DNA from: Gammaproteobacteria bacterium
GTDB taxonomy: Bacteria; Pseudomonadota; Gammaproteobacteria; Chromatiales; Chromatiaceae
Direction: 5' to 3'
NCBI GenBank assembly: GCA_030621975.1
Contig: JAUXGQ010000040.1
Span: 1-8,679 of the forward strand
DNA: 8,679 nucleotides
The position numbers were made by a program, and so were the translations under genes. Position 1 is the stretch's first letter, and each line of letters starts with the position of its first letter. Positions 1 through 6,052 of the stretch are shown here, piece after piece. The notes beneath the pieces were generated by a model. That model was not told the origin of the DNA. It saw only the letters and a program-made list of their open reading frames with translations, and made no database searches.

Positions 1-231
1 CACCACCAGCGGGTCGTTCAGTGCGCCAAGAAAAGGCTCGATGATACTCGCCGGCCTGGCCTCGGCATCCACCAGCCAGGCTTCGAGTTCGAAGCCTCCC
101 ACATTGGGGGTTTCTCGGAATGCACCCTCGCTGAACCAGCGTTCGAGCAACGCCGTTTCGCGACGCAGACATTCCCCGAACGCCTCGAAATCGCCCGGTT
201 CGAAATGACTGTGCGTAATCTCCTCGCCCAT
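1..231 (-). CDS. GCS2 / glutamate-cysteine-ligase-like protein, N-terminal part (cut by window edge)
   Basis: Only the first 77 codons are inside the window; the gene continues past base 1. The start is the ATG at 231-229, 9 nt after the murU stop, so it probably belongs to the same transcript as murU and rho. The visible protein begins with an acidic helix (FEAFGECLRRETALLERWF), followed by the pattern GGFELEAWLVD at about residues 44-54. This resembles the GxExE-type opening of the GCS2 (glutamate-cysteine ligase type 2) family, where the first strand carries metal/ATP-binding acidic residues. After it comes a conserved-looking I-I-E-P-F and N-D-P-L-V-V. The family joins amino-acid-type substrates in an ATP-dependent way, but many bacterial members have unknown substrates. 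The assignment rests on a short N-terminus, so the reaction should not be taken as known. No good Shine-Dalgarno is visible: the GGGGG in the end of murU is about 13 nt away. The junction contains three tandem GCTA units that include the murU stop. Confidence 0.55.
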   Translation of the reverse strand, partial: MGEEITHSHFEPGDFEAFGECLRRETALLERWFSEGAFRETPNVGGFELEAWLVDAEARPASIIEPFLGALNDPLVV

Positions 232-240
232 GGTAGCTAG

Positions 241-921
241 CTAGCCCCCAAGCCGTTGCTTCGGGGTATTCAGCATTCCCTCTAACTCACCCAGACGTTC
301 AGGGGTTCCCACGTCTATCCATTGGCCCTTGAACAATTCGCCGCTCACCCGACCCTCCGCCATCGTTTCCCGCAACAGTGGAGCCAGCGGAAAAGCCTCT
401 GGTTCGCGACCCCGGAAAAGCTCTGGTGTATAGATACCGACTCCGCTGAATGTCCAGCGCACTTCGCCCTGATCCAGCACCCGGCCATCCACCAATGCAA
501 AATCTCCCGTCGGATGGTGGGCTGGATTGGCCACCAACACCAGGTGCGCAAGTTTGTCATCGGCCAGTCTTAAACAGCCGAAATCATAGTCGGTCCATAC
601 ATCCCCGTTGACGACGATGAACGGCTGAGAGCCCAGCAAGGGTAAGGCGTTGCAAATACCGCCGCCGGTCCCCAGGGCCTCGGTTTCGGGGGAATACTCT
701 ATCCTGACACCCCACCGGCTGCCATCCCCCAGCGCCTGTTCGACACGCGTGCCGAGATGGGCATGATTGATCACCAACTCTTGAATACCGGCGACGGCAA
801 GCGCTTCGATGTGATATTCGATCAGGGGCTTTCCGGCCACCGGCAGCAGAGGTTTGGGGGTGCGGTCGGTAAGGGGGCGTAAACGCTTACCGCGGCCTGC
901 GGCCAGGATCATCGCTTTCAC
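241..921 (-). CDS. murU: N-acetylmuramate alpha-1-phosphate uridylyltransferase (MurU)
   Basis: Sugar-nucleotide transferase of 226 aa. MurU makes UDP-MurNAc from MurNAc-1-phosphate and UTP in the cytoplasmic cell-wall recycling route that bypasses de novo, fosfomycin-sensitive MurNAc synthesis. The nucleotidyltransferase signature LAAGRGKRLRPLT..TPKPLLPV.GKP spans residues 6-32 (Lys23 in PKP). GTGGGI (84-89) and VNGDVWTDYDF (104-114, metal-binding Asp107) follow, with WIDVGTPERL near the end (201-210). The NGDVWTDYDF stretch and short length match Pseudomonas MurU better than mannose-1-phosphate guanylyltransferases or RmlA/GlmU, which are longer. The start is GTG at 921; ATG at codon 4 is an alternative, but family members begin MKAMILAAG, which favours the GTG. 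It lies 18 nt after rho and 9 nt before the GCS2-like gene. The usual partner kinase gene amgK is not upstream of it here; rho is. A generic NDP-sugar pyrophosphorylase remains possible. Confidence 0.85.
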   Translation of the reverse strand: MKAMILAAGRGKRLRPLTDRTPKPLLPVAGKPLIEYHIEALAVAGIQELVINHAHLGTRVEQALGDGSRWGVRIEYSPETEALGTGGGICNALPLLGSQPFIVVNGDVWTDYDFGCLRLADDKLAHLVLVANPAHHPTGDFALVDGRVLDQGEVRWTFSGVGIYTPELFRGREPEAFPLAPLLRETMAEGRVSGELFKGQWIDVGTPERLGELEGMLNTPKQRLGG

Positions 922-939
922 TGGACAAACGGTCGCGGC

Positions 940-2196
940 TTACCCCTTCATAGCATCAAAGAATTCCTGGTTGGTTTTGGTGACCTTTAGTTTGTCGAAC
1001 AGGAATTCCATGGCGGCCAGTTCGTCCATGGGGTGGAGGATCTTGCGCAGGATCCACATCTTCTGCAGCTCGTCCGGCTTCATCAGCCGTTCCTCGCGAC
1101 GGGTACCGGAGCGGTTGATGTTGATGGAGGGGAAGACGCGCCTTTCGGCGATCCGCCGGTCGAGGTGGATCTCCATGTTGCCGGTGCCTTTGAACTCCTC
1201 GTAGATCACGTCATCCATGCGCGAGCCCGTATCCACGAGGGCGGTGGCCAATATGGTCAGGGAACCACCCTCTTCCACGTTTCGCGCCGCACCGAAAAAT
1301 CGTTTCGGCCGGTGCAGTGCATTGGCGTCCACGCCGCCGGTGAGCACCTTGCCGGAGGACGGGATCACCGTATTATAGGCACGCGCCAAACGGGTGATGG
1401 AATCGAGCAGGATGACCACATCTTTCTTGTGCTCGACCAGACGCTTGGCCTTTTCTATCACCATCTCGGCAACCTGCACGTGCCGCGACGCCGGTTCGTC
1501 GAAGGTACTGGAGATCACCTCGCCGCGCACCGAGCGGGCCATCTCGGTGACTTCCTCGGGGCGCTCGTCGATCAGCAGGACAATCAGGATACACTCCGGG
1601 TGATTGAGGCCAATGGATTGGGCGATGTTCTGCAACATCATGGTCTTACCCGCCTTGGGCGGCGACACGATCAGACCGCGCTGCCCCTTGCCGATGGGGG
1701 AACAGAGTTCGATGGTACGCGCGGTTATGTCTTCCGTGCTTCCGTTGCCCATTTCCAGATTGAGCCGCGAATTGGGGAACAAGGGGGTAAAGTTTTCGAA
1801 CAGGATCTTGTTCTTGGCATCCTCCGGCTTATCAAAGTTGATTTCGCTGACCTTGAGCAGCGCAAAATAACGTTCTCCGTCCTTGGGGGGACGAATCTTG
1901 CCGTCGATGACATCGCCGGTGCGCAAACTGAAGCGCCGGATCTGGCTCGGGGACACATAGATATCGTCCGGGCCCGCCAGGTAGGAGCTGGTTGCCGAGC
2001 GCAGAAAGCCGAAGCCGTCCTGCAGGATCTCCAATACCCCGTCTCCGTAGATATCCTCGCCTTTCTTGGCGTGTGCCTTGAGTATGGAGAAGATCACGTC
2101 CTGTTTTCGAGACCGGCTTATGCCCTCGATATTCATCGACTGGGCAATCTCCAGCAGTTCGGGAACCGGCATTTTTTTCAGTTCGGTAAGATTCAT
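940..2196 (-). CDS. rho: Transcription termination factor Rho
   Basis: Hexameric RNA-dependent ATPase/helicase that ends transcription of untranslated, C-rich RNA. At 418 aa it keeps E. coli numbering throughout. The N-terminal helical domain (1-47) is followed by the OB-fold primary RNA site with RNP1-like DGFGFLR (60-66). Walker A is PPKAGKT (179-185, Lys181/Lys184/Thr185). Other features are catalytic Glu211-Arg212, Walker B VILLD (261-265), the Q-loop SSGKVLTGG (280-288), the R-loop GSRM (324-327) and the arginine finger Arg366. The R-loop has Arg where E. coli has Lys326, a conservative change. Met219, Ser266 and Gly337, where bicyclomycin-resistance substitutions are known in E. coli, are wild type, so sensitivity is predicted. 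There is no N-terminal insertion of the kind seen in some phyla. The ATG has only a weak AGAG-type ribosome site. trxA lies upstream and murU 18 nt downstream. The leader has its own promoter and a rut-like region, suggesting autoregulation. Confidence 0.98.
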   Translation of the reverse strand: MNLTELKKMPVPELLEIAQSMNIEGISRSRKQDVIFSILKAHAKKGEDIYGDGVLEILQDGFGFLRSATSSYLAGPDDIYVSPSQIRRFSLRTGDVIDGKIRPPKDGERYFALLKVSEINFDKPEDAKNKILFENFTPLFPNSRLNLEMGNGSTEDITARTIELCSPIGKGQRGLIVSPPKAGKTMMLQNIAQSIGLNHPECILIVLLIDERPEEVTEMARSVRGEVISSTFDEPASRHVQVAEMVIEKAKRLVEHKKDVVILLDSITRLARAYNTVIPSSGKVLTGGVDANALHRPKRFFGAARNVEEGGSLTILATALVDTGSRMDDVIYEEFKGTGNMEIHLDRRIAERRVFPSININRSGTRREERLMKPDELQKMWILRKILHPMDELAAMEFLFDKLKVTKTNQEFFDAMKG

Positions 2197-2305
2197 GTGT
2201 CTCTGTGTTTTGGGTGGGAAAGGGGGAAAGATGGCAAGACTGCCGTGGAACGGACTTTAGGTTTCTTCAGGGAAGCTTTGGTTGGTTTATTGGGATTTCT
2301 GGACT
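2197..2305 (-). promoter_or_regulatory. C-rich, G-poor rho leader (candidate rut site for autoregulation)
   Basis: In the sense of the rho mRNA, the 109 nt before the start codon contain 40 C and only 13 G by my count. There are pyrimidine-rich runs such as CTTTCCCCCTTTCCCACCC close to the start codon and YC-spaced patches further upstream. I see no strong hairpin inside it. A long unstructured C>G stretch is what Rho binds, and rho genes in enterobacteria are known to be autoregulated by Rho-dependent attenuation in their leader. That this stretch works the same way here is inference. Confidence 0.55.
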
Positions 2306-2307
2306 GG

Positions 2308-2333
2308 AGAGGCGCTGCGCTCGGCAGCGCTCT
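2308..2333 (-). promoter_or_regulatory. Hairpin at predicted 5' end of rho mRNA
   Basis: On the minus strand, AGAGCGCTGC - CGAGC - GCAGCGCCTCT forms a stem of 7 perfect GC-rich pairs, extended by 3 more across a one-base bulge, with a 5-nt loop. It begins only about 3-5 nt after the start point predicted from the promoter at 2344-2372. On the minus strand it is followed by CCAGTCC and not by a T run, so it is a poor trxA terminator. A 5'-terminal stem that protects or shapes the rho leader is the better reading. It could also act as a weak Rho-independent pause site. Confidence 0.5.
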
Positions 2334-2343
2334 AATCTTATAG

Positions 2344-2372
2344 ATTGTAGCAGGCTCCTGGCGCACGTCCAA
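2344..2372 (-). promoter_or_regulatory. Candidate sigma-70 extended -10 promoter for rho
   Basis: Read on the minus strand: TTGGAC (2372-2367), a 17-nt spacer, then TACAAT (2349-2344) preceded by TGC, an extended -10 element (TGnTACAAT). The -10 matches consensus at 5 of 6 positions and the -35 keeps the TTG. Transcription would begin near 2336-2338. It sits in the gap between trxA and rho, so rho can be expressed apart from trxA, as in E. coli. Confidence 0.55.
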
Positions 2373-2391
2373 CTATCGGACGCACGACGGC

Positions 2392-2718
2392 CTACAGGTT
2401 GCTATCGATGAATGCCGTCAATTGGGATTTAGAAACCGCCCCTACCTTGGTCGCTTCCACTTCTCCGCCTACGAATAACATCAGCGTCGGGATACCGCGG
2501 ATGCCGTAACGGGGCGGCGTGTTCGGATTCTCATCGATGTTGAGCTTGGCGATCTTGACGCGTCCGGAATACTCGCTGGCGATTTCATCGAGTACCGGCG
2601 CTATCATTTTGCAGGGGCCGCACCACTCCGCCCAGTAATCAACGAGTACCGGTTCGCCCGATTTCAAGACTTCCTTTTCGAACGAGTCATCCGTCACATG
2701 AATGATCTGTTCACTCAC
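2392..2718 (-). CDS. trxA: Thioredoxin 1 (TrxA)
   Basis: Cytoplasmic dithiol reductant of 108 aa that reduces protein disulfides and is itself reduced by thioredoxin reductase. The active site WCGPC has Cys33 and Cys36 when the start is counted as 1. The buried Asp27 (VDYWAEW), the cis-Pro segment GIRGIPTLMLF and GEVEATKVGAVSK are all present and very close to E. coli TrxA. I chose the GTG at 2718 as the start. It has GGAG 9 nt upstream, and the product (M)SEQIIHVTDDSF lines up with E. coli MSDKIIHLTDDSF. An in-frame ATG at 2733 would add five residues, but it has no ribosome site and would contain the GGAG in its own codons. It is divergent from rhlB and upstream of rho, the known enterobacterial layout. 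Confidence 0.97.
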   Translation of the reverse strand: MSEQIIHVTDDSFEKEVLKSGEPVLVDYWAEWCGPCKMIAPVLDEIASEYSGRVKIAKLNIDENPNTPPRYGIRGIPTLMLFVGGEVEATKVGAVSKSQLTAFIDSNL

Positions 2719-2922
2719 TTGTAGATTCTCCATATAAATTTAAGAAAACGCTGCCTGTTGGTGTTAACCCACACGCTGGCCCCCAAAGGGGGAGTGGGGT
2801 CCGGGCCAAGGGGTGGCATCCTGAAGATTGTACGCGATTAGTGTTCTAACTTCTTATTTCATCCCAATAATTCGCTTTTTTCAAGTCCAAACAACAAGAA
2901 AATTGCTGTATGCTTGTCCGCT
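2719..2922. other. Divergent trxA/rhlB intergenic region with nested inverted repeats
   Basis: About 200 bp with no gene. It holds candidate trxA promoter elements on the minus strand and an AT-rich, pyrimidine-rich stretch before rhlB. At 2780-2792 there is a small hairpin CCCCC-AAA-GGGGG. At 2777-2782 and 2803-2808 TGGCCC/GGGCCA form an outer inverted repeat that shares bases with it, so the two folds compete. Both would lie in the trxA 5' leader if transcription starts upstream of them. No convincing rhlB promoter was found: AATAAT at 2866-2871 is a possible -10 but lacks a good -35. Confidence 0.4.
2856..2884 (-). promoter_or_regulatory. Candidate sigma-70 promoter for trxA
   Basis: On the minus strand, TTGAAA (2884-2879, 5 of 6 consensus) is followed by 17 nt and TGAAAT (2861-2856, 4 of 6). 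A second -10-like TACAAT occurs further downstream at 2832-2827, without a good -35. Either would leave a trxA leader of roughly 100-130 nt that carries the GC hairpins at 2777-2808. Confidence 0.3.
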
Positions 2923-4242
2923 ATGACAGAAAAACACCTTAGCGACACCAGATTCGACAGCTTTAATCTCGACCAATCCATCATGCGCGGCGTAACGGAG
3001 GCGGGATTCAGCCAGTGTACACCCATCCAGGCGGAAACCCTTCCCCTCGCGCTCGACGGACGGGATGTAGCGGGCCAGGCCCAGACCGGCACCGGAAAAA
3101 CCGCCGCATTTCTACTCGCCGCACTACATCATTTGCTGACCCATCCCGCATCCGAGGAGCGGCACAAAACCCAGCCACGGGCGATTATGCTCGCGCCCAC
3201 CCGGGAACTGGCGGTACAGATCCACAAAGACGCCGAAGTGCTGTCCCGGCATACCGGCTTCAGGCTGGGCCTGGTGTTTGGCGGCACCGGCTATGACTCG
3301 CAGCGCAGACAACTGGAGGAAGGCGTCGACATCCTGATCGGTACCCCGGGCCGTCTGATCGACTACTTCAAGCAGCACATCTTCGACCTGCGAGCGATCC
3401 AGGTGGTGGTGCTGGACGAAGCGGACCGCATGTTCGACCTGGGATTCATCAAGGACATCCGTTTCCTGTTGCGGCGCATGCCCAAACCCGAGCAGCGGCT
3501 GGGACTGTTGTTCTCGGCAACCCTGTCTTTCCGGGTGCTCGAGCTGGCCTACGAGCATATGAACAACCCGGAGACGGTAAAGATCGAGCCGGAAAAGGTG
3601 ACCGTGGATACGGTGAAGCAGGCCTGCTACATGACCGCCAACGAAGAGAAGATCCCGTTGCTCATCGGCCTGCTGCGCCATATGGATCCCCATCGCACCA
3701 TCGTGTTCGTCAACACCAAACGGGCCGCCGATGCAGTGTGGGGCTTTCTGGAAGGCAACGGTCTGCACAGCGCCATACTGTCGGGAGACGTGCCGCAGAT
3801 AAAGCGGCTGCAACTGCTCAAACAATTCCAGAACGGTGAACTGCCGGTTCTGGTGGCCACCGACGTCGCGGCCAGGGGACTGCATATCCCGGATGTCAGT
3901 CACATTATCAACTTTGATCTGCCGGAAGACGCGGAAGACTACGTACACCGCATCGGACGCACCGCCCGCGCCGGCGCCAGCGGCGACGCCATCAGCTTTG
4001 CCTGTGAGCGCTTTTCCTTTTCGCTGCCGGATATCGAGCGGTTCATCGGGCACAAGATTCCCATGCAACCCATCACCGGCGAACTCCTGGCCGAGGTGGA
4101 TCCTGGCAGCCGCAAGTCGCCACCCAGACGCCCGCCCCGCCCCGGTGACAGCCGCAAGCCCCGGGGCGCTGGATTCAGGGGGGCCCGGGAAGGCCGCGAC
4201 GCCGGCAACAAGCCCCGCAGACGCCGCAACCCCCGCAGCTAA
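2923..4242 (+). CDS. rhlB: ATP-dependent RNA helicase RhlB (DEAD-box)
   Basis: DEAD-box RNA helicase of 439 aa. In E. coli RhlB unwinds structured RNA for PNPase in the RNase E degradosome. The motifs are in order: Q motif FNLDQSIMRGVTEAGFSQCTPIQ-type (14-36), motif I AQTGTGKT (53-60), Ia PTRELAVQI (92-100), TPGR (141-144), DEAD (165-168), SAT (198-200), ATDVAARGLHIP (312-323) and VHRIGRTARAG (341-351). VEP-type and MNN segments and the GHKIP element near 376-380 also match RhlB over other DEAD-box paralogues. The last ~45 residues are a basic Arg/Pro/Gly tail, typical for RNA binding. The ATG at 2923 aligns with the E. coli start (MTEKHLSDTRF versus MSKTHLTEQKF). A TTG at 2914 would add MSA. 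Neither start has a clear Shine-Dalgarno. It is divergent from trxA-rho as in E. coli, and 27 nt before the YkgJ-like gene. Confidence 0.95.
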   Translation: MTEKHLSDTRFDSFNLDQSIMRGVTEAGFSQCTPIQAETLPLALDGRDVAGQAQTGTGKTAAFLLAALHHLLTHPASEERHKTQPRAIMLAPTRELAVQIHKDAEVLSRHTGFRLGLVFGGTGYDSQRRQLEEGVDILIGTPGRLIDYFKQHIFDLRAIQVVVLDEADRMFDLGFIKDIRFLLRRMPKPEQRLGLLFSATLSFRVLELAYEHMNNPETVKIEPEKVTVDTVKQACYMTANEEKIPLLIGLLRHMDPHRTIVFVNTKRAADAVWGFLEGNGLHSAILSGDVPQIKRLQLLKQFQNGELPVLVATDVAARGLHIPDVSHIINFDLPEDAEDYVHRIGRTARAGASGDAISFACERFSFSLPDIERFIGHKIPMQPITGELLAEVDPGSRKSPPRRPPRPGDSRKPRGAGFRGAREGRDAGNKPRRRRNPRS

Positions 4243-4269
4243 CCGGATTGACCCGACATCCCCGTCCGC

Positions 4270-4650
4270 GTGGCAAAACTCAAAATAACCCCCGAACACA
4301 AGTGCGGTCTGTGTACGGGCTCAAAGTGTTGCACCTACATTACGCAGGCCCTGGACACACCCCGCTCCAAGGTGGCGTTCGAGCACCTGCTGTGGCAGGT
4401 GTCCCATCGGGGGGTGGAGGCCTACAAGGATGACGGCGGCTGGTACCTGCTTGTCAACGCGCCCTGCAGCCACCTTCAACCGGACGGAGGCTGCGGCATC
4501 TACGAGCAAAGGCCCGGCATTTGCCGCGAATACGATAACGAGTATTGCGAGTATGACGCGTCCGCCGAACAGGGCTTTCTGCTCCACTTCAAGGGCTACG
4601 ACGATCTGCTGAAGTACTGCCGGAAGCGTTTCAAGACCTGGGGGCGCTAG
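4270..4650 (+). CDS. YkgJ-family cysteine cluster protein
   Basis: Small soluble protein of 126 aa with the cysteine pattern of the YkgJ/UPF0153 family, annotated as a putative zinc- or iron-chelating domain. The pattern is C12-x2-C15-x4-C20-C21, then C66, C75 in GGCGIYEQRPGICREY, C85 and C93; Cys117 lies near the end. The IYExRPxxCRxY block is characteristic. The biochemical role of the family is not established; metal binding is inferred from the cysteines. The start is GTG at 4270, the only usable start after the in-frame stop at 4249-4251, with no strong ribosome site. It lies 27 nt after rhlB, so translation probably depends on the rhlB transcript. Its last 20 nt overlap the end of the opposing yrfG gene. 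There is no signal peptide. Confidence 0.85.
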   Translation: MAKLKITPEHKCGLCTGSKCCTYITQALDTPRSKVAFEHLLWQVSHRGVEAYKDDGGWYLLVNAPCSHLQPDGGCGIYEQRPGICREYDNEYCEYDASAEQGFLLHFKGYDDLLKYCRKRFKTWGR

Positions 4651-5296
4651 GCAGGATCTCCGAAAAATCCCGGATCGCCGGAAACTCCTCCACTGCTCTG
4701 GATGGCGCCCGGGTATCCGGCTTCAGCACCGCCAGCAACCATCGGAAGCCGCTGCGGCGCGCTGAACGCAACACCGCGAGGCTATCGTCCACGAACAGCG
4801 TCCGCTGCCTGTCATGGGGCACGACCGACTGCAGTAGGTCCCAGAATTCCGGCTTTTCCTTGGGCATGCCTAGATCGTGAGCACAAACCACCAGGTCGAA
4901 AAACCCTCCCAGGCGGGTCCGATTCAGCTTGAGGCTGAGGGCCTTCTGATGGGCGTTGGTAACCAATACCCGGGGTTTGCCCGCGGCCCGCACCGCCTCG
5001 AGGAAATCCGTCACGTGGGGGTGTACCGCAATCAGGTGATCCACTTCCTCCTTCAGCAAGGCGATATCCAACCCAAGCTCCCGACTCCAATGATCGATGC
5101 AATACCACTCCAGGGTACCCTCCGCGTCTTTGTACCGGGCCAGCAGTTCCGACTTGGCGCTGGTCAGGCTGATTCCGTTGCTTTGCGCGTACCGCAATGG
5201 CACGTGCTCCAACCAGAAGTGGTTGTCGAAGTGCAGATCCAGGAGGGTGCCGTCCATGTCCAGGAAGACGGTGTCGATTTCGTTCCAGTCGATCAT
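4631..5296 (-). CDS. yrfG: HAD-superfamily GMP/IMP nucleotidase (YrfG-like)
   Basis: Haloacid-dehalogenase-type phosphatase of 221 aa, expected to remove phosphate from purine nucleoside monophosphates in the cytoplasm. HAD motif I is FLDMDGTLLDL (11-21, nucleophile Asp13, acid/base Asp15). Motif II is LVTNAH (111-116, Thr113), the motif III Lys lies in MPKEKPEF (Lys146 or Lys148), and motif IV is LFVDDS (167-172, Asp170/Asp171). The segments DNHFWLEHVPLRYA and LEWYCIDHWSRELGLDI match the cap region of E. coli YrfG, which is about the same length. The ATG at 5296 has no good ribosome site. The gene is convergent with the YkgJ-like gene (20-bp overlap) and divergent from the exported protein gene with a 48-bp gap. 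In E. coli yrfG lies near nudE; here nudE is about 0.8 kb away, so the grouping is partly kept. Substrate specificity is inferred from the family only. Confidence 0.88.
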   Translation of the reverse strand: MIDWNEIDTVFLDMDGTLLDLHFDNHFWLEHVPLRYAQSNGISLTSAKSELLARYKDAEGTLEWYCIDHWSRELGLDIALLKEEVDHLIAVHPHVTDFLEAVRAAGKPRVLVTNAHQKALSLKLNRTRLGGFFDLVVCAHDLGMPKEKPEFWDLLQSVVPHDRQRTLFVDDSLAVLRSARRSGFRWLLAVLKPDTRAPSRAVEEFPAIRDFSEILPSAPRS

Positions 5297-5344
5297 AGGT
5301 TAAAGTAATTCCAAGTCACGGGCAGAAACCCTTAAAATCATGCC

Positions 5345-6052
5345 ATGCCATTGAAAACAGGCTTTTTTTGCATTGCACTGGTGCTGGCGCTGCCGCTTCG
5401 GGCGGAGGAACCCGCCTTTCCCGATGACAACCTGGAGGAACGCATCGCGAAAGTCAATGAGGGACGGCTTGAATTCCTGCCGCTCCCCCCTGCCCCGGGG
5501 GCACATCACCACTACAACGAGATCAGCGTCTCCGAGCAGAGTCTGGGGGACGGCTGGGTCGGGCTCAGGCAATGTCACAGCCATCTGGACCCGGTCGGCG
5601 CCACGCAGATAGTCTACAACCCGGACCGCATCCGTGCGCTGGCGGTGCTGTCCTCGAAGAATCTGGACGCCAGCTGGGTCGAGGGGCCAAGCGTACAACT
5701 GCGTGGGATCGCCGACGACGCGGAAATATGCATTCAGGCGGAGAGCCGGGCCCTGCAAAGACTGACCGACAGCCGGTTTCGGCTGCGCAATGGACCCTAC
5801 ATGCGGCGCTTTCTGGATGGCTACTATCCGTTGCGGGTGACCCTGAACATTCGTTATCCTCGTGGATTGCTGGAACTGACCGGCTATTCGCCAGCCCCTC
5901 AACCCGGACTCGAGATCGATCGAAAAGCCGGCAATATCCGCCTGGAGGGTTGGTTCGAGGGCAGGTTGTTCACTCAATTCGATTTCCACCGCCGGGTTAG
6001 CAACCCGCATATCCCACCAGGCGGACCGAAAGAGCAGAGTAAAGTGCGTTGA
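5345..6052 (+). CDS. Unrecognised exported protein with signal peptide
   Basis: I do not recognise this 235-aa protein. It starts with a classic signal peptide: KTGFFCIALVLALPLRA with likely cleavage after Ala20 before EEPAF. The mature part is predominantly beta-like and has only two cysteines, Cys77 (in RQCHSHLDPV) and Cys129 (AEICIQAE), which could form a disulfide in the periplasm. Striking segments are HHHYNEISVSEQSL (54-67), FLDGYYPLRVTLNIRYP (156-172) and SPAPQPGLEI (182-191). There are no membrane helices beyond the signal. Residues from about 220 on (PHIPPGGPKEQSKVR) are encoded by the left part of an inverted-repeat element, so the native C-terminus may have been replaced or extended. 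It is divergent from yrfG and 73 nt before nudE. The nearby periplasmic thioredoxin-like protein is compatible with a disulfide-containing client, but that link is speculation. A function should not be assigned. Confidence 0.8.
   Translation: MPLKTGFFCIALVLALPLRAEEPAFPDDNLEERIAKVNEGRLEFLPLPPAPGAHHHYNEISVSEQSLGDGWVGLRQCHSHLDPVGATQIVYNPDRIRALAVLSSKNLDASWVEGPSVQLRGIADDAEICIQAESRALQRLTDSRFRLRNGPYMRRFLDGYYPLRVTLNIRYPRGLLELTGYSPAPQPGLEIDRKAGNIRLEGWFEGRLFTQFDFHRRVSNPHIPPGGPKEQSKVR

Noticed and set aside
229..243. Tandem GCTA repeat between murU and the GCS2-like gene as a phase-variable tract
   Set aside because: Only three units; too short to suggest slippage, although a change in it would alter the spacing and the murU stop.
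1033..2343. 436-codon open frame on the plus strand opposite rho
   Set aside because: It mirrors the codons of the highly conserved rho gene. GC-rich coding sequence often leaves the opposite strand open, and the translation has no recognisable domain.
2367..2386. CGTCC/GGACG hairpin as a trxA terminator
   Set aside because: Only 5 bp with a 7-nt loop, no T run on the minus strand, and it overlaps the -35 of the rho promoter.
2910..2942. Ten-codon upstream frame (MLVRYDRKTP) that overlaps the rhlB start
   Set aside because: No ribosome site, and such short frames are common by chance. It could be a regulatory uORF, but nothing in the sequence supports it.
3124..4299. 391-codon open frame on the minus strand opposite rhlB
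   Set aside because: Shadow of rhlB; the protein has no family features and rhlB has all helicase motifs.
5309..5347. TTCCAA-18-TAAAAT promoter that would start transcription right at the ATG of the exported-protein gene (leaderless mRNA)
   Set aside because: The -35 matches only 3 of 6 and the region is only 48 bp between divergent genes; too weak to call.
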